Below, one piece after another: positions 1 through 5,153 of a stretch of 5,153 bases of DNA. The notes beneath the pieces were generated by a model, which was not told where the DNA came from, did not search any database, and saw nothing but the letters and a program-made list of their open reading frames with translations. The position numbers and the translations under genes were made by a program. Position 1 is the first letter of the stretch. Each line of letters opens with the position of its first letter. This DNA comes from Deltaproteobacteria bacterium (GTDB lineage: Bacteria; Desulfobacterota_B; Binatia; UBA9968): positions 1-5,153 of the forward strand of contig JAUXIP010000187.1 of assembly GCA_030620935.1 (NCBI GenBank). Reading direction: 5' to 3'.

Positions 1-1
1 G

Positions 2-346
2 TCCGGCAGCCACGGCGACCTTTTTGTGGGAGACGGTCCAAATTTTTCCTGGCCATCGGTCCATCTCCATTGGGAAAGCCGTCGCTGGGTTGAGGGCCTG
101 GACTCCGATATCCTCGAGGGCCTCCACGATCCTGCGGCAGACCTCGTCCGCTTGATCAGCTACTTGGTGGAACTCGAGGTTTGCAACGGAGCGCCCGGGG
201 CTTCGGATCGACTCACGGTGCAATCGACAGGCGATGCTTACGAGCATCCTTGTGGATGGAAATGCAGCCAAGATATCTTGACGGTCGGTTTCAATCTCGG
301 GCCGGTCGATCTCTACGAAGCCGACATCGTCTGCGCCAGCGTCTAG
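2..346 (+). CDS. hypothetical protein, C-terminal part (5' end outside window)
   Basis: An open reading frame runs in from the left edge with no stop and ends at TAG 344-346, giving about 114 visible residues. A GTG at position 26 could be a start, but the frame stays open upstream (SGSHGDLF before it) and no ribosome binding site precedes that GTG, so I treat the gene as truncated by the window edge. Codon choice looks like real coding, with many C or G third positions, and no long competing frame exists on the minus strand. The protein is acidic and soluble-looking, with several tryptophans (FSWPSVHLHW, RRWVEG, GWKCS) and no membrane segment or signal peptide. I do not recognise a family. 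It converges on the tetR-type gene across a 132-nt gap in which I see only weak hairpins and no clear terminator. Confidence 0.5.
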   Translation, partial: SGSHGDLFVGDGPNFSWPSVHLHWESRRWVEGLDSDILEGLHDPAADLVRLISYLVELEVCNGAPGASDRLTVQSTGDAYEHPCGWKCSQDILTVGFNLGPVDLYEADIVCASV

Positions 347-478
347 GCACACCTTCCGGAGCCATCCCGAATCGAGGGGAGACGGGTGCTCCGTCCGAGG
401 CGCTATCTGACTCTTCTCGTAGAACTGCTTGACTGTAGGATGCTCATTCAAGTTGGGCATTGCTGCCTCTCCACCTGC

Positions 479-1102
479 TCATGGTGCTTCCTTTCTTACC
501 CTTACAAACAGATTTTTGAGATACTGCTTGAAATGCCGGAGATTTTTCTCCACCGCCTTAGGATCTCGCTTGGATTTCGCTAAAATAATTGAGCCCTCGA
601 ACACGGCGATGAAGTGCTCGGCCAAGCTGCTCGTGTCAAAACGTGCTTTGGGTGCATATTTGGCTTTTGCCTTATCCAGATCTTGCTTGAGTAGCTCCGC
701 CCAGCCGGTAAAATGGCGAGCACATGATTTACGGATATCCGGGTGCGTTTCCGACAGATCCTGCGCAAAGCTGCCGAGCAAGCAACCTTTCTGTACTGAC
801 GGTTCCTGGGACATCTTGATCACAAAGTCCAAGTAACCATAAACACGTTGGAGAGGATCGCTGTTTTTGGAAAAAGGTGCAGCCTGAATAGATTGATATC
901 GAGATGCAACAAAGCGGTCTAAAACCGCTTGGCCCAAAGCTTCCTTGCTCTCAAAATAGTGGAAAAAGCTTCCCTTGGTGAGACCAGCGGCCTCGCAGAT
1001 TTCATCGACAGTGGTCGCGACAAAGCCCTTGCCGAGCATCAGCTCTCGGGCTGCGTCGAGCAATTTTTCTTTGGCCGGGGAGTGGGACTGGGGAGTTCTC
1101 AT
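479..1102 (-). CDS. TetR/AcrR family transcriptional regulator
   Basis: This is a one-component DNA-binding repressor of 207 residues, a normal TetR length. The N-terminal helix-turn-helix is clear at about residues 12-56, with DAARELMLGKGF followed by TTVDEICEAAGLTKGSFFHYF and the usual SKEAL helix start. The C-terminal ligand-binding and dimerisation half contains the QKGCLLGSFAQDLSETHP stretch (104-121) common in the NemR/AcrR-like branch. Its cysteine C107 might sense electrophiles, but that is inference. The ATG at 1102 is the only reasonable start; it has a poor Shine-Dalgarno because an 18-bp palindrome lies just upstream. The gene follows a methyltransferase on the same strand after a 74-nt gap that holds its own promoter. 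It probably represses itself and perhaps the upstream cassette. The effector is unknown. Confidence 0.95.
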   Translation of the reverse strand: MRTPQSHSPAKEKLLDAARELMLGKGFVATTVDEICEAAGLTKGSFFHYFESKEALGQAVLDRFVASRYQSIQAAPFSKNSDPLQRVYGYLDFVIKMSQEPSVQKGCLLGSFAQDLSETHPDIRKSCARHFTGWAELLKQDLDKAKAKYAPKARFDTSSLAEHFIAVFEGSIILAKSKRDPKAVEKNLRHFKQYLKNLFVRVRKEAP

Positions 1103-1106
1103 TGTT

Positions 1107-1124
1107 ATACCAACCAGTTGGTAT
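1107..1124 (-). promoter_or_regulatory. palindromic operator, probable TetR autoregulatory site
   Basis: The bases ATACCAAC-CA-GTTGGTAT form a perfect inverted repeat with 8-bp arms and a 2-bp centre. It begins 4 bp upstream of the regulator's ATG and covers the predicted transcription start and the place where a Shine-Dalgarno would be. Size, symmetry and position match typical operators of TetR-family repressors, so autorepression by the adjacent regulator is the simplest reading. Binding itself is inferred. Confidence 0.75.
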
Positions 1125-1125
1125 G

Positions 1126-1155
1126 CTTATATCAATTCAAATGGGCCCTTGTCAA
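1126..1155 (-). promoter_or_regulatory. sigma-70-like promoter of the TetR gene
   Basis: Read on the minus strand, a perfect -35 box TTGACA (1155-1150) is followed after 18 nt by TATAAG (1131-1126), a 5-of-6 match to the -10 consensus. An overlapping GATATA gives a 16-nt spacer. The transcript would start near 1119, inside the palindrome, leaving a leader of only about 17 nt. This implies the regulator is transcribed independently of the methyltransferase gene upstream, although read-through is possible because I see no terminator between them. Confidence 0.65.
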
Positions 1156-1176
1156 GCGGCGATGGTGCCTGGCCCT

Positions 1177-1815
1177 TTATCCAGGATTGGCAAGCGCTGG
1201 TGGCATCAGCTCAAGTACATGGAAGATGCCAAAGAAGGTGCGCCGGGCAGTAAGTTTACTTAATCCTGCTTGGTGGATGAGATCGAGCGGTTCACGATTC
1301 CAGTGGCAGCCGAGAAACTCCGCGTGGCGGTCTGTCCGGCAGTCCTGCCATTGGCCGATCCACTCGCGGTTGCTCCGGCCATGTTCCAAAAGAAGAATAC
1401 GGCCGTCGGCGCGACAAACCCGGGCCATCTCTCTAAGCGCAGCAACCGGGTCCGGGAAGGTGCAAGTCGTCAGTGAGGAGACTACTGTATCGAAGCTAAG
1501 GGCGGGAAAGGCAAGAACCTGGGCATCCATGACAGCGAAAGGAATCTCAAGGTCTAATCTCGATGCTCGTTTACGGGCGATCCTCAGCATCTCGCTGCTT
1601 AAATCCACTCCAGTAATACGGCATCCCATTGGATAGTAGCGAATGTTCTTCCCTGTTCCTACCGCCACCTCCAGTATTTTACCCGAGGCCCGCTGCAGCA
1701 GTTCGCGGCGAAGCCGCCTTACGCCTAATAGGAGATCCGGAATGCCCTCAAAGAAATCGTACTTGGGAGCAAACTCGTTATACTTTTGCCGGATCTCCTG
1801 AGAGGTTAGCGTCAT
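1177..1815 (-). CDS. class I SAM-dependent methyltransferase (PmtA/METTL7-like)
   Basis: A 212-residue Rossmann-fold methyltransferase, full length for its family and presumably cytosolic. Motif I is LEVAVGTGKN (48-57), the acidic residue ending strand 2 is D71 in TGVDLSSEML, D97 lies in the VMDAQ adenine-contacting region, and FDTVVSSLTTCTFPDP (108-123) and RADGRILLLEHG (135-146) follow. The GCHWNR motif (169-174) and the LEHGRS pattern are typical of the UbiE-like branch that includes phosphatidylethanolamine methyltransferase PmtA and the animal METTL7 alkyl-thiol methyltransferases. The substrate cannot be read from the sequence. The usual PGG loop is ADG here. The start overlaps the DJ-1-type gene by 38 nt but is well supported by AGGAGA 8 nt upstream and by the canonical N-terminus (KYNEFAPKYD). 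It is probably the last gene of the MOSC/DJ-1 operon, translated by coupling. Confidence 0.9.
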   Translation of the reverse strand: MTLTSQEIRQKYNEFAPKYDFFEGIPDLLLGVRRLRRELLQRASGKILEVAVGTGKNIRYYPMGCRITGVDLSSEMLRIARKRASRLDLEIPFAVMDAQVLAFPALSFDTVVSSLTTCTFPDPVAALREMARVCRADGRILLLEHGRSNREWIGQWQDCRTDRHAEFLGCHWNREPLDLIHQAGLSKLTARRTFFGIFHVLELMPPALANPG

Positions 1816-2386
1816 CTACGTTGTCTCCTGCATACGGATAGTCCATCTGTTTGCGGATCTTCTCTTTGGCCTCGCGCCCCGCCAGCTTTTCACAAAGGTA
1901 AAGCCCCAGATCGATTGAAGATGTAACTCCTCTTGCAGTTATGACCTCACCCTCGTCTACAACCCTCTGGTTCACAACAGACAAGCAGTATTTTTGAAGA
2001 TCACGAAAAGCATTTGGGTGAGTGGTTGCTGTTTTTCCCTTTAAAAATCCCTCCTCTCCCAACAGTAAAGCACCCGTACACACGGAGACTTTAAACTTGC
2101 AATGCTCAGCGGTCTTGATCCAATTAATGAACTTGGCGTCGTTTAGCAACTTTCTGGAACCAAATCCGCCCGGCACGATAACCATGTCATAGTCTCGGAG
2201 GGGTCCACCCACTTTTGTCGGAGTAAATTGGAGGTCGGTCTTGTCTTTTACCTCCTTCGAAAGGGCGCAAACATCCCATTGTAGGTCAGGGATGAACCCC
2301 ATGATCTTAAGCCGGGTCACAGGATCATACACGCCGATGAAATCCAAGGAAGTCATGCCATCATAGATAATAAATGCAACTTTCAC
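1778..2386 (-). CDS. DJ-1/PfpI family protein, isonitrile hydratase-like
   Basis: A 202-residue protein of the class I glutamine amidotransferase-like superfamily. It has the N-terminal strand and loop KVAFIIYDGMTSLDFIGVYD, the PGGFGSR turn (72-78), the nucleophile elbow SVCTGALLLGEEGFL with C103, the TATTHPNAF segment (119-127) and ARGVTSSIDLGLYL (151-164). The last three fit the cyclohexyl-isocyanide hydratase (InhA) branch, in which an Asp near residue 15, the nucleophilic Cys and the following Thr are catalytic; here D15, C103 and T104 are present. Relatives in this branch also include uncharacterised DJ-1-like proteins, so hydration of isonitriles is only one option beside glyoxalase-like or redox roles. 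The start is GTG at 2386, supported by AGGGGGA 6 nt upstream. It lies 30 nt after the MOSC gene and overlaps the methyltransferase gene, indicating one operon. The hydrophilic C-terminal tail (AGDNVDDANLSGDPAKV) is probably disordered. Confidence 0.92.
   Translation of the reverse strand: MKVAFIIYDGMTSLDFIGVYDPVTRLKIMGFIPDLQWDVCALSKEVKDKTDLQFTPTKVGGPLRDYDMVIVPGGFGSRKLLNDAKFINWIKTAEHCKFKVSVCTGALLLGEEGFLKGKTATTHPNAFRDLQKYCLSVVNQRVVDEGEVITARGVTSSIDLGLYLCEKLAGREAKEKIRKQMDYPYAGDNVDDANLSGDPAKV
1824..1829 (-). promoter_or_regulatory. Shine-Dalgarno of the methyltransferase gene, inside the DJ-1 gene
   Basis: AGGAGA on the minus strand, 8 nt before the ATG at 1815, lies within the last codons of the DJ-1/PfpI gene. 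It decides the methyltransferase start and confirms that the 38-nt gene overlap is genuine and not a mis-called start. Confidence 0.8.
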
Positions 2387-2392
2387 GAATAT

Positions 2393-2399
2393 TCCCCCT
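2393..2399 (-). promoter_or_regulatory. Shine-Dalgarno of the DJ-1/PfpI gene
   Basis: AGGGGGA on the minus strand lies 6 nt before the GTG at 2386, in the 30-nt gap after the MOSC gene. It supports the non-ATG start; the next in-frame ATG is at codon 11, inside the first conserved loop. Confidence 0.7.
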
Positions 2400-2416
2400 A
2401 TGGATAAGCGGTGTTG

Positions 2417-2878
2417 TCAAAGTTTTATCAGGTCGCCGACTCGAATCCTGCCATCCGTCAGGATCTCCGCCCGCAGGCCGCCTCTGTGGATCAACCCTCG
2501 CATCACCCCTTTGGCCGTCAGTTTCTCGAGGTGCGAGCAAGGATCGCAGAGGCGAATGCCGCGCAGCATAACTTCGCCGACTTCGAACTCCCGCCCAACC
2601 AGGTGGTTGAGCGGAACGCCACGAGTAGCAATATTGCGGCGGCTGTCTTTGGGGTTAAGTTCGATCCCATAGTCTCGCTTTAAGGCCTCGATAGTCTCAA
2701 CCTCGATCAGCGTTACGTCCCTTCCCAACCCAGGTTGATTTGAGTAAGTCCCCGCTTCGGTAAAATAGCGGTCCCCCTCGAGCCCTTTCCCCGGAGCCGC
2801 ATGGACTTGGTTGACCGATACCATAGGAGCCGAGGCTGTAGCCGCGATGTGTATAGAAACAATTGCGCCGTTCAGCAT
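2417..2878 (-). CDS. stand-alone MOSC domain protein
   Basis: A 153-residue protein made of a single MOSC domain (the C-terminal domain of molybdenum cofactor sulfurases). Diagnostic stretches are the GKGLEGDRYF loop (30-39), DVTLIEVETIEAL (54-66), SRRNIATRG (79-87), the cysteine motif RLCDPCSHLEK (109-119, C111 and C114), HRGGLRAEIL (131-140) and the terminal GRIRVGDLI. Members such as YiiM bind molybdenum cofactor and reduce N-hydroxylated compounds; others are thought to carry sulfur on a conserved cysteine. Which applies here is not known, and no cofactor biosynthesis gene is in the window. The start at 2878 has GGGAG only 2 nt upstream, an unusually short spacing, but no better in-frame start exists. 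It is the first gene of the minus-strand operon and is divergent from dus. Confidence 0.93.
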   Translation of the reverse strand: MLNGAIVSIHIAATASAPMVSVNQVHAAPGKGLEGDRYFTEAGTYSNQPGLGRDVTLIEVETIEALKRDYGIELNPKDSRRNIATRGVPLNHLVGREFEVGEVMLRGIRLCDPCSHLEKLTAKGVMRGLIHRGGLRAEILTDGRIRVGDLIKL

Positions 2879-2903
2879 AGCTCCCTATATTACAGTTTTT
2901 TCC

Positions 2904-2933
2904 ATTCTACCCAACTAGGTCTCTTTTAAAGAA
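2904..2933 (-). promoter_or_regulatory. possible promoter of the MOSC operon
   Basis: On the minus strand TAGAAT (2909-2904) is a 5-of-6 match to the -10 consensus and would start transcription about 20 nt before the MOSC ATG. The corresponding -35 region (TTCTTT or TCTTTA) is poor, so the promoter may be weak or activator-dependent, or the assignment may be wrong. Confidence 0.3.
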
Positions 2934-2940
2934 CCGTGAT

Positions 2941-2969
2941 TTGGTAATCGGCCGCTGATGGTTTATAAT
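2941..2969 (+). promoter_or_regulatory. sigma-70-like promoter of dus-maf
   Basis: TTGGTA (2941-2946), a 17-nt spacer and a perfect TATAAT (2964-2969) face the dus gene. Transcription would start near 2976, giving a leader of about 57 nt. I see no riboswitch-like structure in that leader. Confidence 0.65.
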
Positions 2970-3032
2970 GACCGCTTGTCGACACGCTAAGAACAACCCT
3001 GTACCTTCCGGGCGACTGTCAATCCGCAAACT

Positions 3033-4220
3033 ATGAATTTCTGGCAAACAATTGAAAAACCCATCATCGGCCTTTCACCTATGGATGGAGTCACCGATGC
3101 CTCTTTCCGATATATCACGGCCAAGCACGGCGGCCCTGATATCACCTTGACCGAGTTCGTCAACGTCGAGAACTCTTTCTTCGCGCCCCAGACGCTCATC
3201 AAAGACCTGACTTATTCCGAGATCGAGCGTCCGGCGGTCGCGCAGGTCTATGGCCATACGCCGGAGATGTTCTACAAGTTTGCGCACATTATTTGCGAGC
3301 TCGGGTTCGACGGCATGGATATCAATATGGGCTGTCCCGCGAAAAAGGTCGCTGCCGGGGGCAGCGGTGCTGCTCTGATCCTCACGCCGAAATTAGCTCA
3401 GGCGATTATCCGAGCTGCGCGCCAAGGAGTCAAAGACTGGCTTGCAGGACAGGCTCTATGCGACCTAAAGATTTGCCCCGAGTTGATCCAAAACATCCGG
3501 ATTGCGAATCGACAGAGAAGCGGGTTGGAGACTCCTCCCCGGCGGCGTCTCATCCCGGTATCGGTCAAGACTCGGCTCGGATATGACCGGATCGTCGTGG
3601 AGGAGTGGATTCAGACTCTACTCGAGGAAAAACCAGCGGCCATCTCCCTCCATGGCCGGACGCTCAAACAAAAGTACACGGGAATTGCCGATTGGGAATC
3701 TATAGCTCGAGCCGTCGAGCTATCGAAGAATTCAGGCACCTTGGTTCTGGGCAACGGTGACCTGCGAGATATGGCGGACGTGTACCGTCGGGTGTGTGAG
3801 ACCGGCGTGGATGGAGTTCTCTTGGGCCGCGCCACCCAGGGAAATCCGTGGATCTTTAGAGCCAAGGATCGGGTGAAACAGGCCCTGCGGTTCAACGGTG
3901 CCGTGTTCATCGATCATGGTCCTGTCAGCTTGGGCGAGCGGTTTCGAGTCATCCTGGAGCACAGCAAACATTTTGAGCAACACTGGGGACTCTCGAGTTT
4001 CGTCGGGATGCGAAAACATTTGGCCTGGTATTGTAAGGCGTCCCCCAGGGCCGCGGAGCTACGCTCTCGGATGGTTCGACTGAACAATGTCAAGGAGGTC
4101 GTCGACTGCCTACGAGACTACACAATCTATCTTACCTCCGAGTTTGAACACGACTCACGCTTCACGAGCACGGCTCATTCCTTCCAGCCTGCATCCCTCA
4201 TCCCTCATCCTTTAGCCTGA
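3033..4220 (+). CDS. dus: tRNA-dihydrouridine synthase with a ~41-residue insertion
   Basis: Flavoenzyme that reduces specific uridines in the tRNA D-loop region using FMN and NADPH. The TIM-barrel landmarks are all present: GLSPMDGVTDASFR (13-26), QVYG (71-74), DINMGCPAKKV with catalytic C101, GGSGAALI, SVKTRLGYD with K179, SLHGRT with H207, LGNGDL (239-244) and GVLLGRATQGNPWIF (261-275). The C-terminal helical domain follows, including GMRKHLAWY. At 395 residues it is longer than the usual 310-350, mainly because of extra sequence between AARQGV and IPVSVK (about 133-173), with a short extra tail (SLIPHPLA). The ATG at 3033 is the first start after an in-frame stop at 2988-2990 and lacks a clear Shine-Dalgarno. 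The stop overlaps the maf start (TGATG), so the two are co-translated. Which uridine is modified cannot be told. Confidence 0.95.
   Translation: MNFWQTIEKPIIGLSPMDGVTDASFRYITAKHGGPDITLTEFVNVENSFFAPQTLIKDLTYSEIERPAVAQVYGHTPEMFYKFAHIICELGFDGMDINMGCPAKKVAAGGSGAALILTPKLAQAIIRAARQGVKDWLAGQALCDLKICPELIQNIRIANRQRSGLETPPRRRLIPVSVKTRLGYDRIVVEEWIQTLLEEKPAAISLHGRTLKQKYTGIADWESIARAVELSKNSGTLVLGNGDLRDMADVYRRVCETGVDGVLLGRATQGNPWIFRAKDRVKQALRFNGAVFIDHGPVSLGERFRVILEHSKHFEQHWGLSSFVGMRKHLAWYCKASPRAAELRSRMVRLNNVKEVVDCLRDYTIYLTSEFEHDSRFTSTAHSFQPASLIPHPLA
4205..4218 (+). repeat. copy 1 of an inverted 14-bp repeat flanking maf
   Basis: TCATCCTTTAGCCT matches the reverse complement of 4885-4898 at 13 of 14 positions. 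It lies at the very end of dus, just after a tandem CCCTCAT CCCTCAT, and encodes part of the nonconserved SLIPHPLA tail. Low-complexity CATCCCTCATCC/TTAGCC tracts of this kind resemble small dispersed repeats at gene ends in some bacterial genomes. Confidence 0.55.
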
Positions 4221-4864
4221 TGAGACTCATCAAGCTTGCCAAGCTTATTTTGGCCTCCACTTCTCCGCGCCGCCGCGAGATCGTCGCGCTTCTCGGCCTG
4301 CCGTTCGAGGTGATTTCTCCGCGATTTGACGAGCACACATCATTCCACCTCCCCATCGAGGACGAGGTTCTGGAATTCGCCCTCGGAAAAGCGGAGTCGG
4401 TCGCCAGAAACCATCCTCAAAGCATCGTTATCGGCAGCGACACGATGATTCTCATAAACGGAACAAAGGTCGGTAAGCCTGACGGGATTGCCGGCGCGAA
4501 ACAAATTCTTCACTCCCTTTCCGGCAGAACTCATCGGATTCTCACCAGCGTCGCCATCATTGATAGTTGTGGCGGGCCGGGTCTCAGGATCGTAGAAGAA
4601 GTTTCCGTGAGAATGCGCGACTACTCGGACAAAGAGATCGAGCGCTACCTTGCGTGTAATGAATCCCTCGATAAGGCGGGCGCCTACTCGATCCAGGGGG
4701 AAGGCCGTGCCCTGATCGAATCCATCCACGGCGATTACCTTGCCGCGGTGGGCCTGCCTTTAAAGCCGATTGCCGACTATTTGAAAAGCCGGGGCATCTT
4801 CATTCCGGTAAACGTCGAGAAGCTCTACTGTGAGAAATCGTTCTTAAACTGGCGGAGTTTCTAA
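4220..4864 (+). CDS. maf: Maf family nucleotide pyrophosphatase (YhdE-like)
   Basis: Cytosolic house-cleaning enzyme that hydrolyses nucleoside triphosphates (dTTP, UTP and modified pyrimidine nucleotides in the YhdE branch) to monophosphate and pyrophosphate; the family is also known as a septum-formation inhibitor. The signature LILASTSPRRRE (9-20) binds phosphate through R17/R18; E38 in RFDEHT, catalytic D74 in IGSDTMI, K86 in GKPDG and Q159 in YSIQGEG are all in place. YSIQG together with ESIHGDYLAAVGLPL points to the YhdE rather than the YceF (m7GTP) branch. The length of 214 residues is slightly over the usual ~195 because of a C-terminal tail (NVEKLYCEKSFLNWRSF) with no recognised role. 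The ATG overlaps the dus stop as TGATG with no Shine-Dalgarno, implying termination-reinitiation. The first codons contain a CAAGCTT direct repeat encoding KLAKL. Confidence 0.95.
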   Translation: MRLIKLAKLILASTSPRRREIVALLGLPFEVISPRFDEHTSFHLPIEDEVLEFALGKAESVARNHPQSIVIGSDTMILINGTKVGKPDGIAGAKQILHSLSGRTHRILTSVAIIDSCGGPGLRIVEEVSVRMRDYSDKEIERYLACNESLDKAGAYSIQGEGRALIESIHGDYLAAVGLPLKPIADYLKSRGIFIPVNVEKLYCEKSFLNWRSF

Positions 4865-4884
4865 GGGCAAAGCAAAAAGAATAA

Positions 4885-4898
4885 AGGCTAAGGGATGA
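4885..4898 (-). repeat. copy 2 of the inverted 14-bp repeat flanking maf
   Basis: Read on the minus strand this is TCATCCCTTAGCCT, 13 of 14 identical to 4205-4218. It lies in the gap after the maf stop, in opposite orientation to the first copy. The surrounding AAAGGCTAAGGGATGAAA extends the low-complexity pattern. With 87 nt between two convergent genes it could also influence transcription end, but no U-tract follows. Confidence 0.55.
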
Positions 4899-4951
4899 AA
4901 AGAGATCTTCCATCAGAAAGCTTCATTCGAGAAGCAAGACAAATCCCTGGA

Positions 4952-5153
4952 TCATTTCTCATTTTCCTTAACCCAGAGCAGAGATACGAGCGCTAAGGCG
5001 ATCATGCCGGCAACCCCCAGCCAGGCGGGACGATACGATTGAGTTCGGTCGACGAGTAGGCCGAAAGCCGGGACTAACCCGATCACCCCAAGAAAACCGG
5101 CCGTATTGGCCATTCCGACGGCAAGGCCGGCCGTTCGATTTCCCCCAAGCTCA
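4952..5153 (-). CDS. membrane transporter, probably MFS, C-terminal fragment (continues past right edge)
   Basis: An open minus-strand frame enters from the right edge and ends at TGA (4954-4952), giving 66 visible residues. It shows two hydrophobic segments, MANTAGFLGVIGLVPAFGLLV and WLGVAGMIALALVSLLW, joined by a short charged loop (DRTQSYRP), and ends in a charged cytoplasmic tail, VKENEK. The GNRTAGLAVGMANTAGFLG start followed by one more helix is what TM11 and TM12 of a major facilitator superfamily permease look like (the GxxxGxxNTxGxxG pattern). The substrate cannot be inferred from this end. The gene converges on maf with 87 nt between stops. The assignment rests on a short fragment, so the family is likely but not certain. 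Confidence 0.8.
   Translation of the reverse strand, partial: ELGGNRTAGLAVGMANTAGFLGVIGLVPAFGLLVDRTQSYRPAWLGVAGMIALALVSLLWVKENEK

Noticed and set aside
381..395. GACGG-GTGCT-CCGTC hairpin after the left partial gene
   Set aside because: The stem is short and there is no T-tract; chance is the likelier explanation.
386..836. Plus-strand open frames opposite the TetR gene
   Set aside because: They are antisense to a clearly conserved TetR protein, contain runs unlike real proteins and have no ribosome binding site.
1144..1175. GGGCC...GGCCC inverted pair between the methyltransferase and TetR genes as a terminator
   Set aside because: The loop is 22 nt, the arms are 5 bp, there is no T-run, and the -35 box of the TetR promoter sits inside it.
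929..1636. 235-codon plus-strand frame across the TetR/methyltransferase region
   Set aside because: It is antisense to two genes with intact family motifs and to the promoter between them; its translation shows no domain pattern.
4340..4729. 129-codon minus-strand frame opposite maf
   Set aside because: Maf has every catalytic residue on the plus strand; the opposite frame is a shadow of its codon bias.
4920..4935. GCTTC-ATTCGA-GAAGC hairpin between maf and the transporter gene
   Set aside because: The stem is only 5 bp and no T-run follows on either strand, so it is not a convincing terminator.

Overview
The window is bacterial DNA of moderately high GC, tightly packed with short intergenic gaps. 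It holds six complete genes and two partial ones at the edges. I cannot name the organism. A TetR regulator, a DJ-1/PfpI protein, sigma-70-like promoters and purine-rich ribosome binding sites are ordinary bacterial traits. The dihydrouridine synthase carries an insertion that I associate from memory with uncultured or deep-branching bacteria, so an uncultured, metagenome-derived source is plausible but unproven.

Layout. (1) Bases 2-346, plus strand: the 3' end of an unrecognised, tryptophan-containing protein. (2) Bases 479-2878, minus strand: four genes read in the order MOSC-domain protein, DJ-1/PfpI protein, class I methyltransferase, TetR regulator. The first three look like one operon (30-nt gap, then a 38-nt coding overlap, each downstream gene with its own Shine-Dalgarno). 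The TetR gene has its own promoter with a near-perfect 18-bp palindrome over the predicted transcription start, which suggests autorepression. (3) Bases 2879-3032: divergent promoter region with a good TTGGTA-17-TATAAT promoter facing right. (4) Bases 3033-4864, plus strand: tRNA-dihydrouridine synthase and a Maf nucleotide pyrophosphatase, joined by a TGATG stop/start overlap. (5) Bases 4952-5152, minus strand: the C-terminus of a membrane transporter, probably MFS, running off the right edge and convergent with maf.

How the genes may work together. dus and maf form a housekeeping pair (tRNA modification and clearance of non-canonical or excess nucleotides). The MOSC, DJ-1 and methyltransferase genes with an adjacent TetR regulator look like a small accessory detoxification cassette. 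MOSC proteins handle sulfur or act in molybdenum-dependent reductions, DJ-1/InhA-type proteins use a reactive cysteine on small electrophiles or isonitriles, and the methyltransferase resembles a branch that includes PmtA and the METTL7 thiol methyltransferases. The shared pathway is an inference from gene order and family membership. I found no CRISPR array, insertion sequence, tRNA, rRNA or convincing intrinsic terminator.
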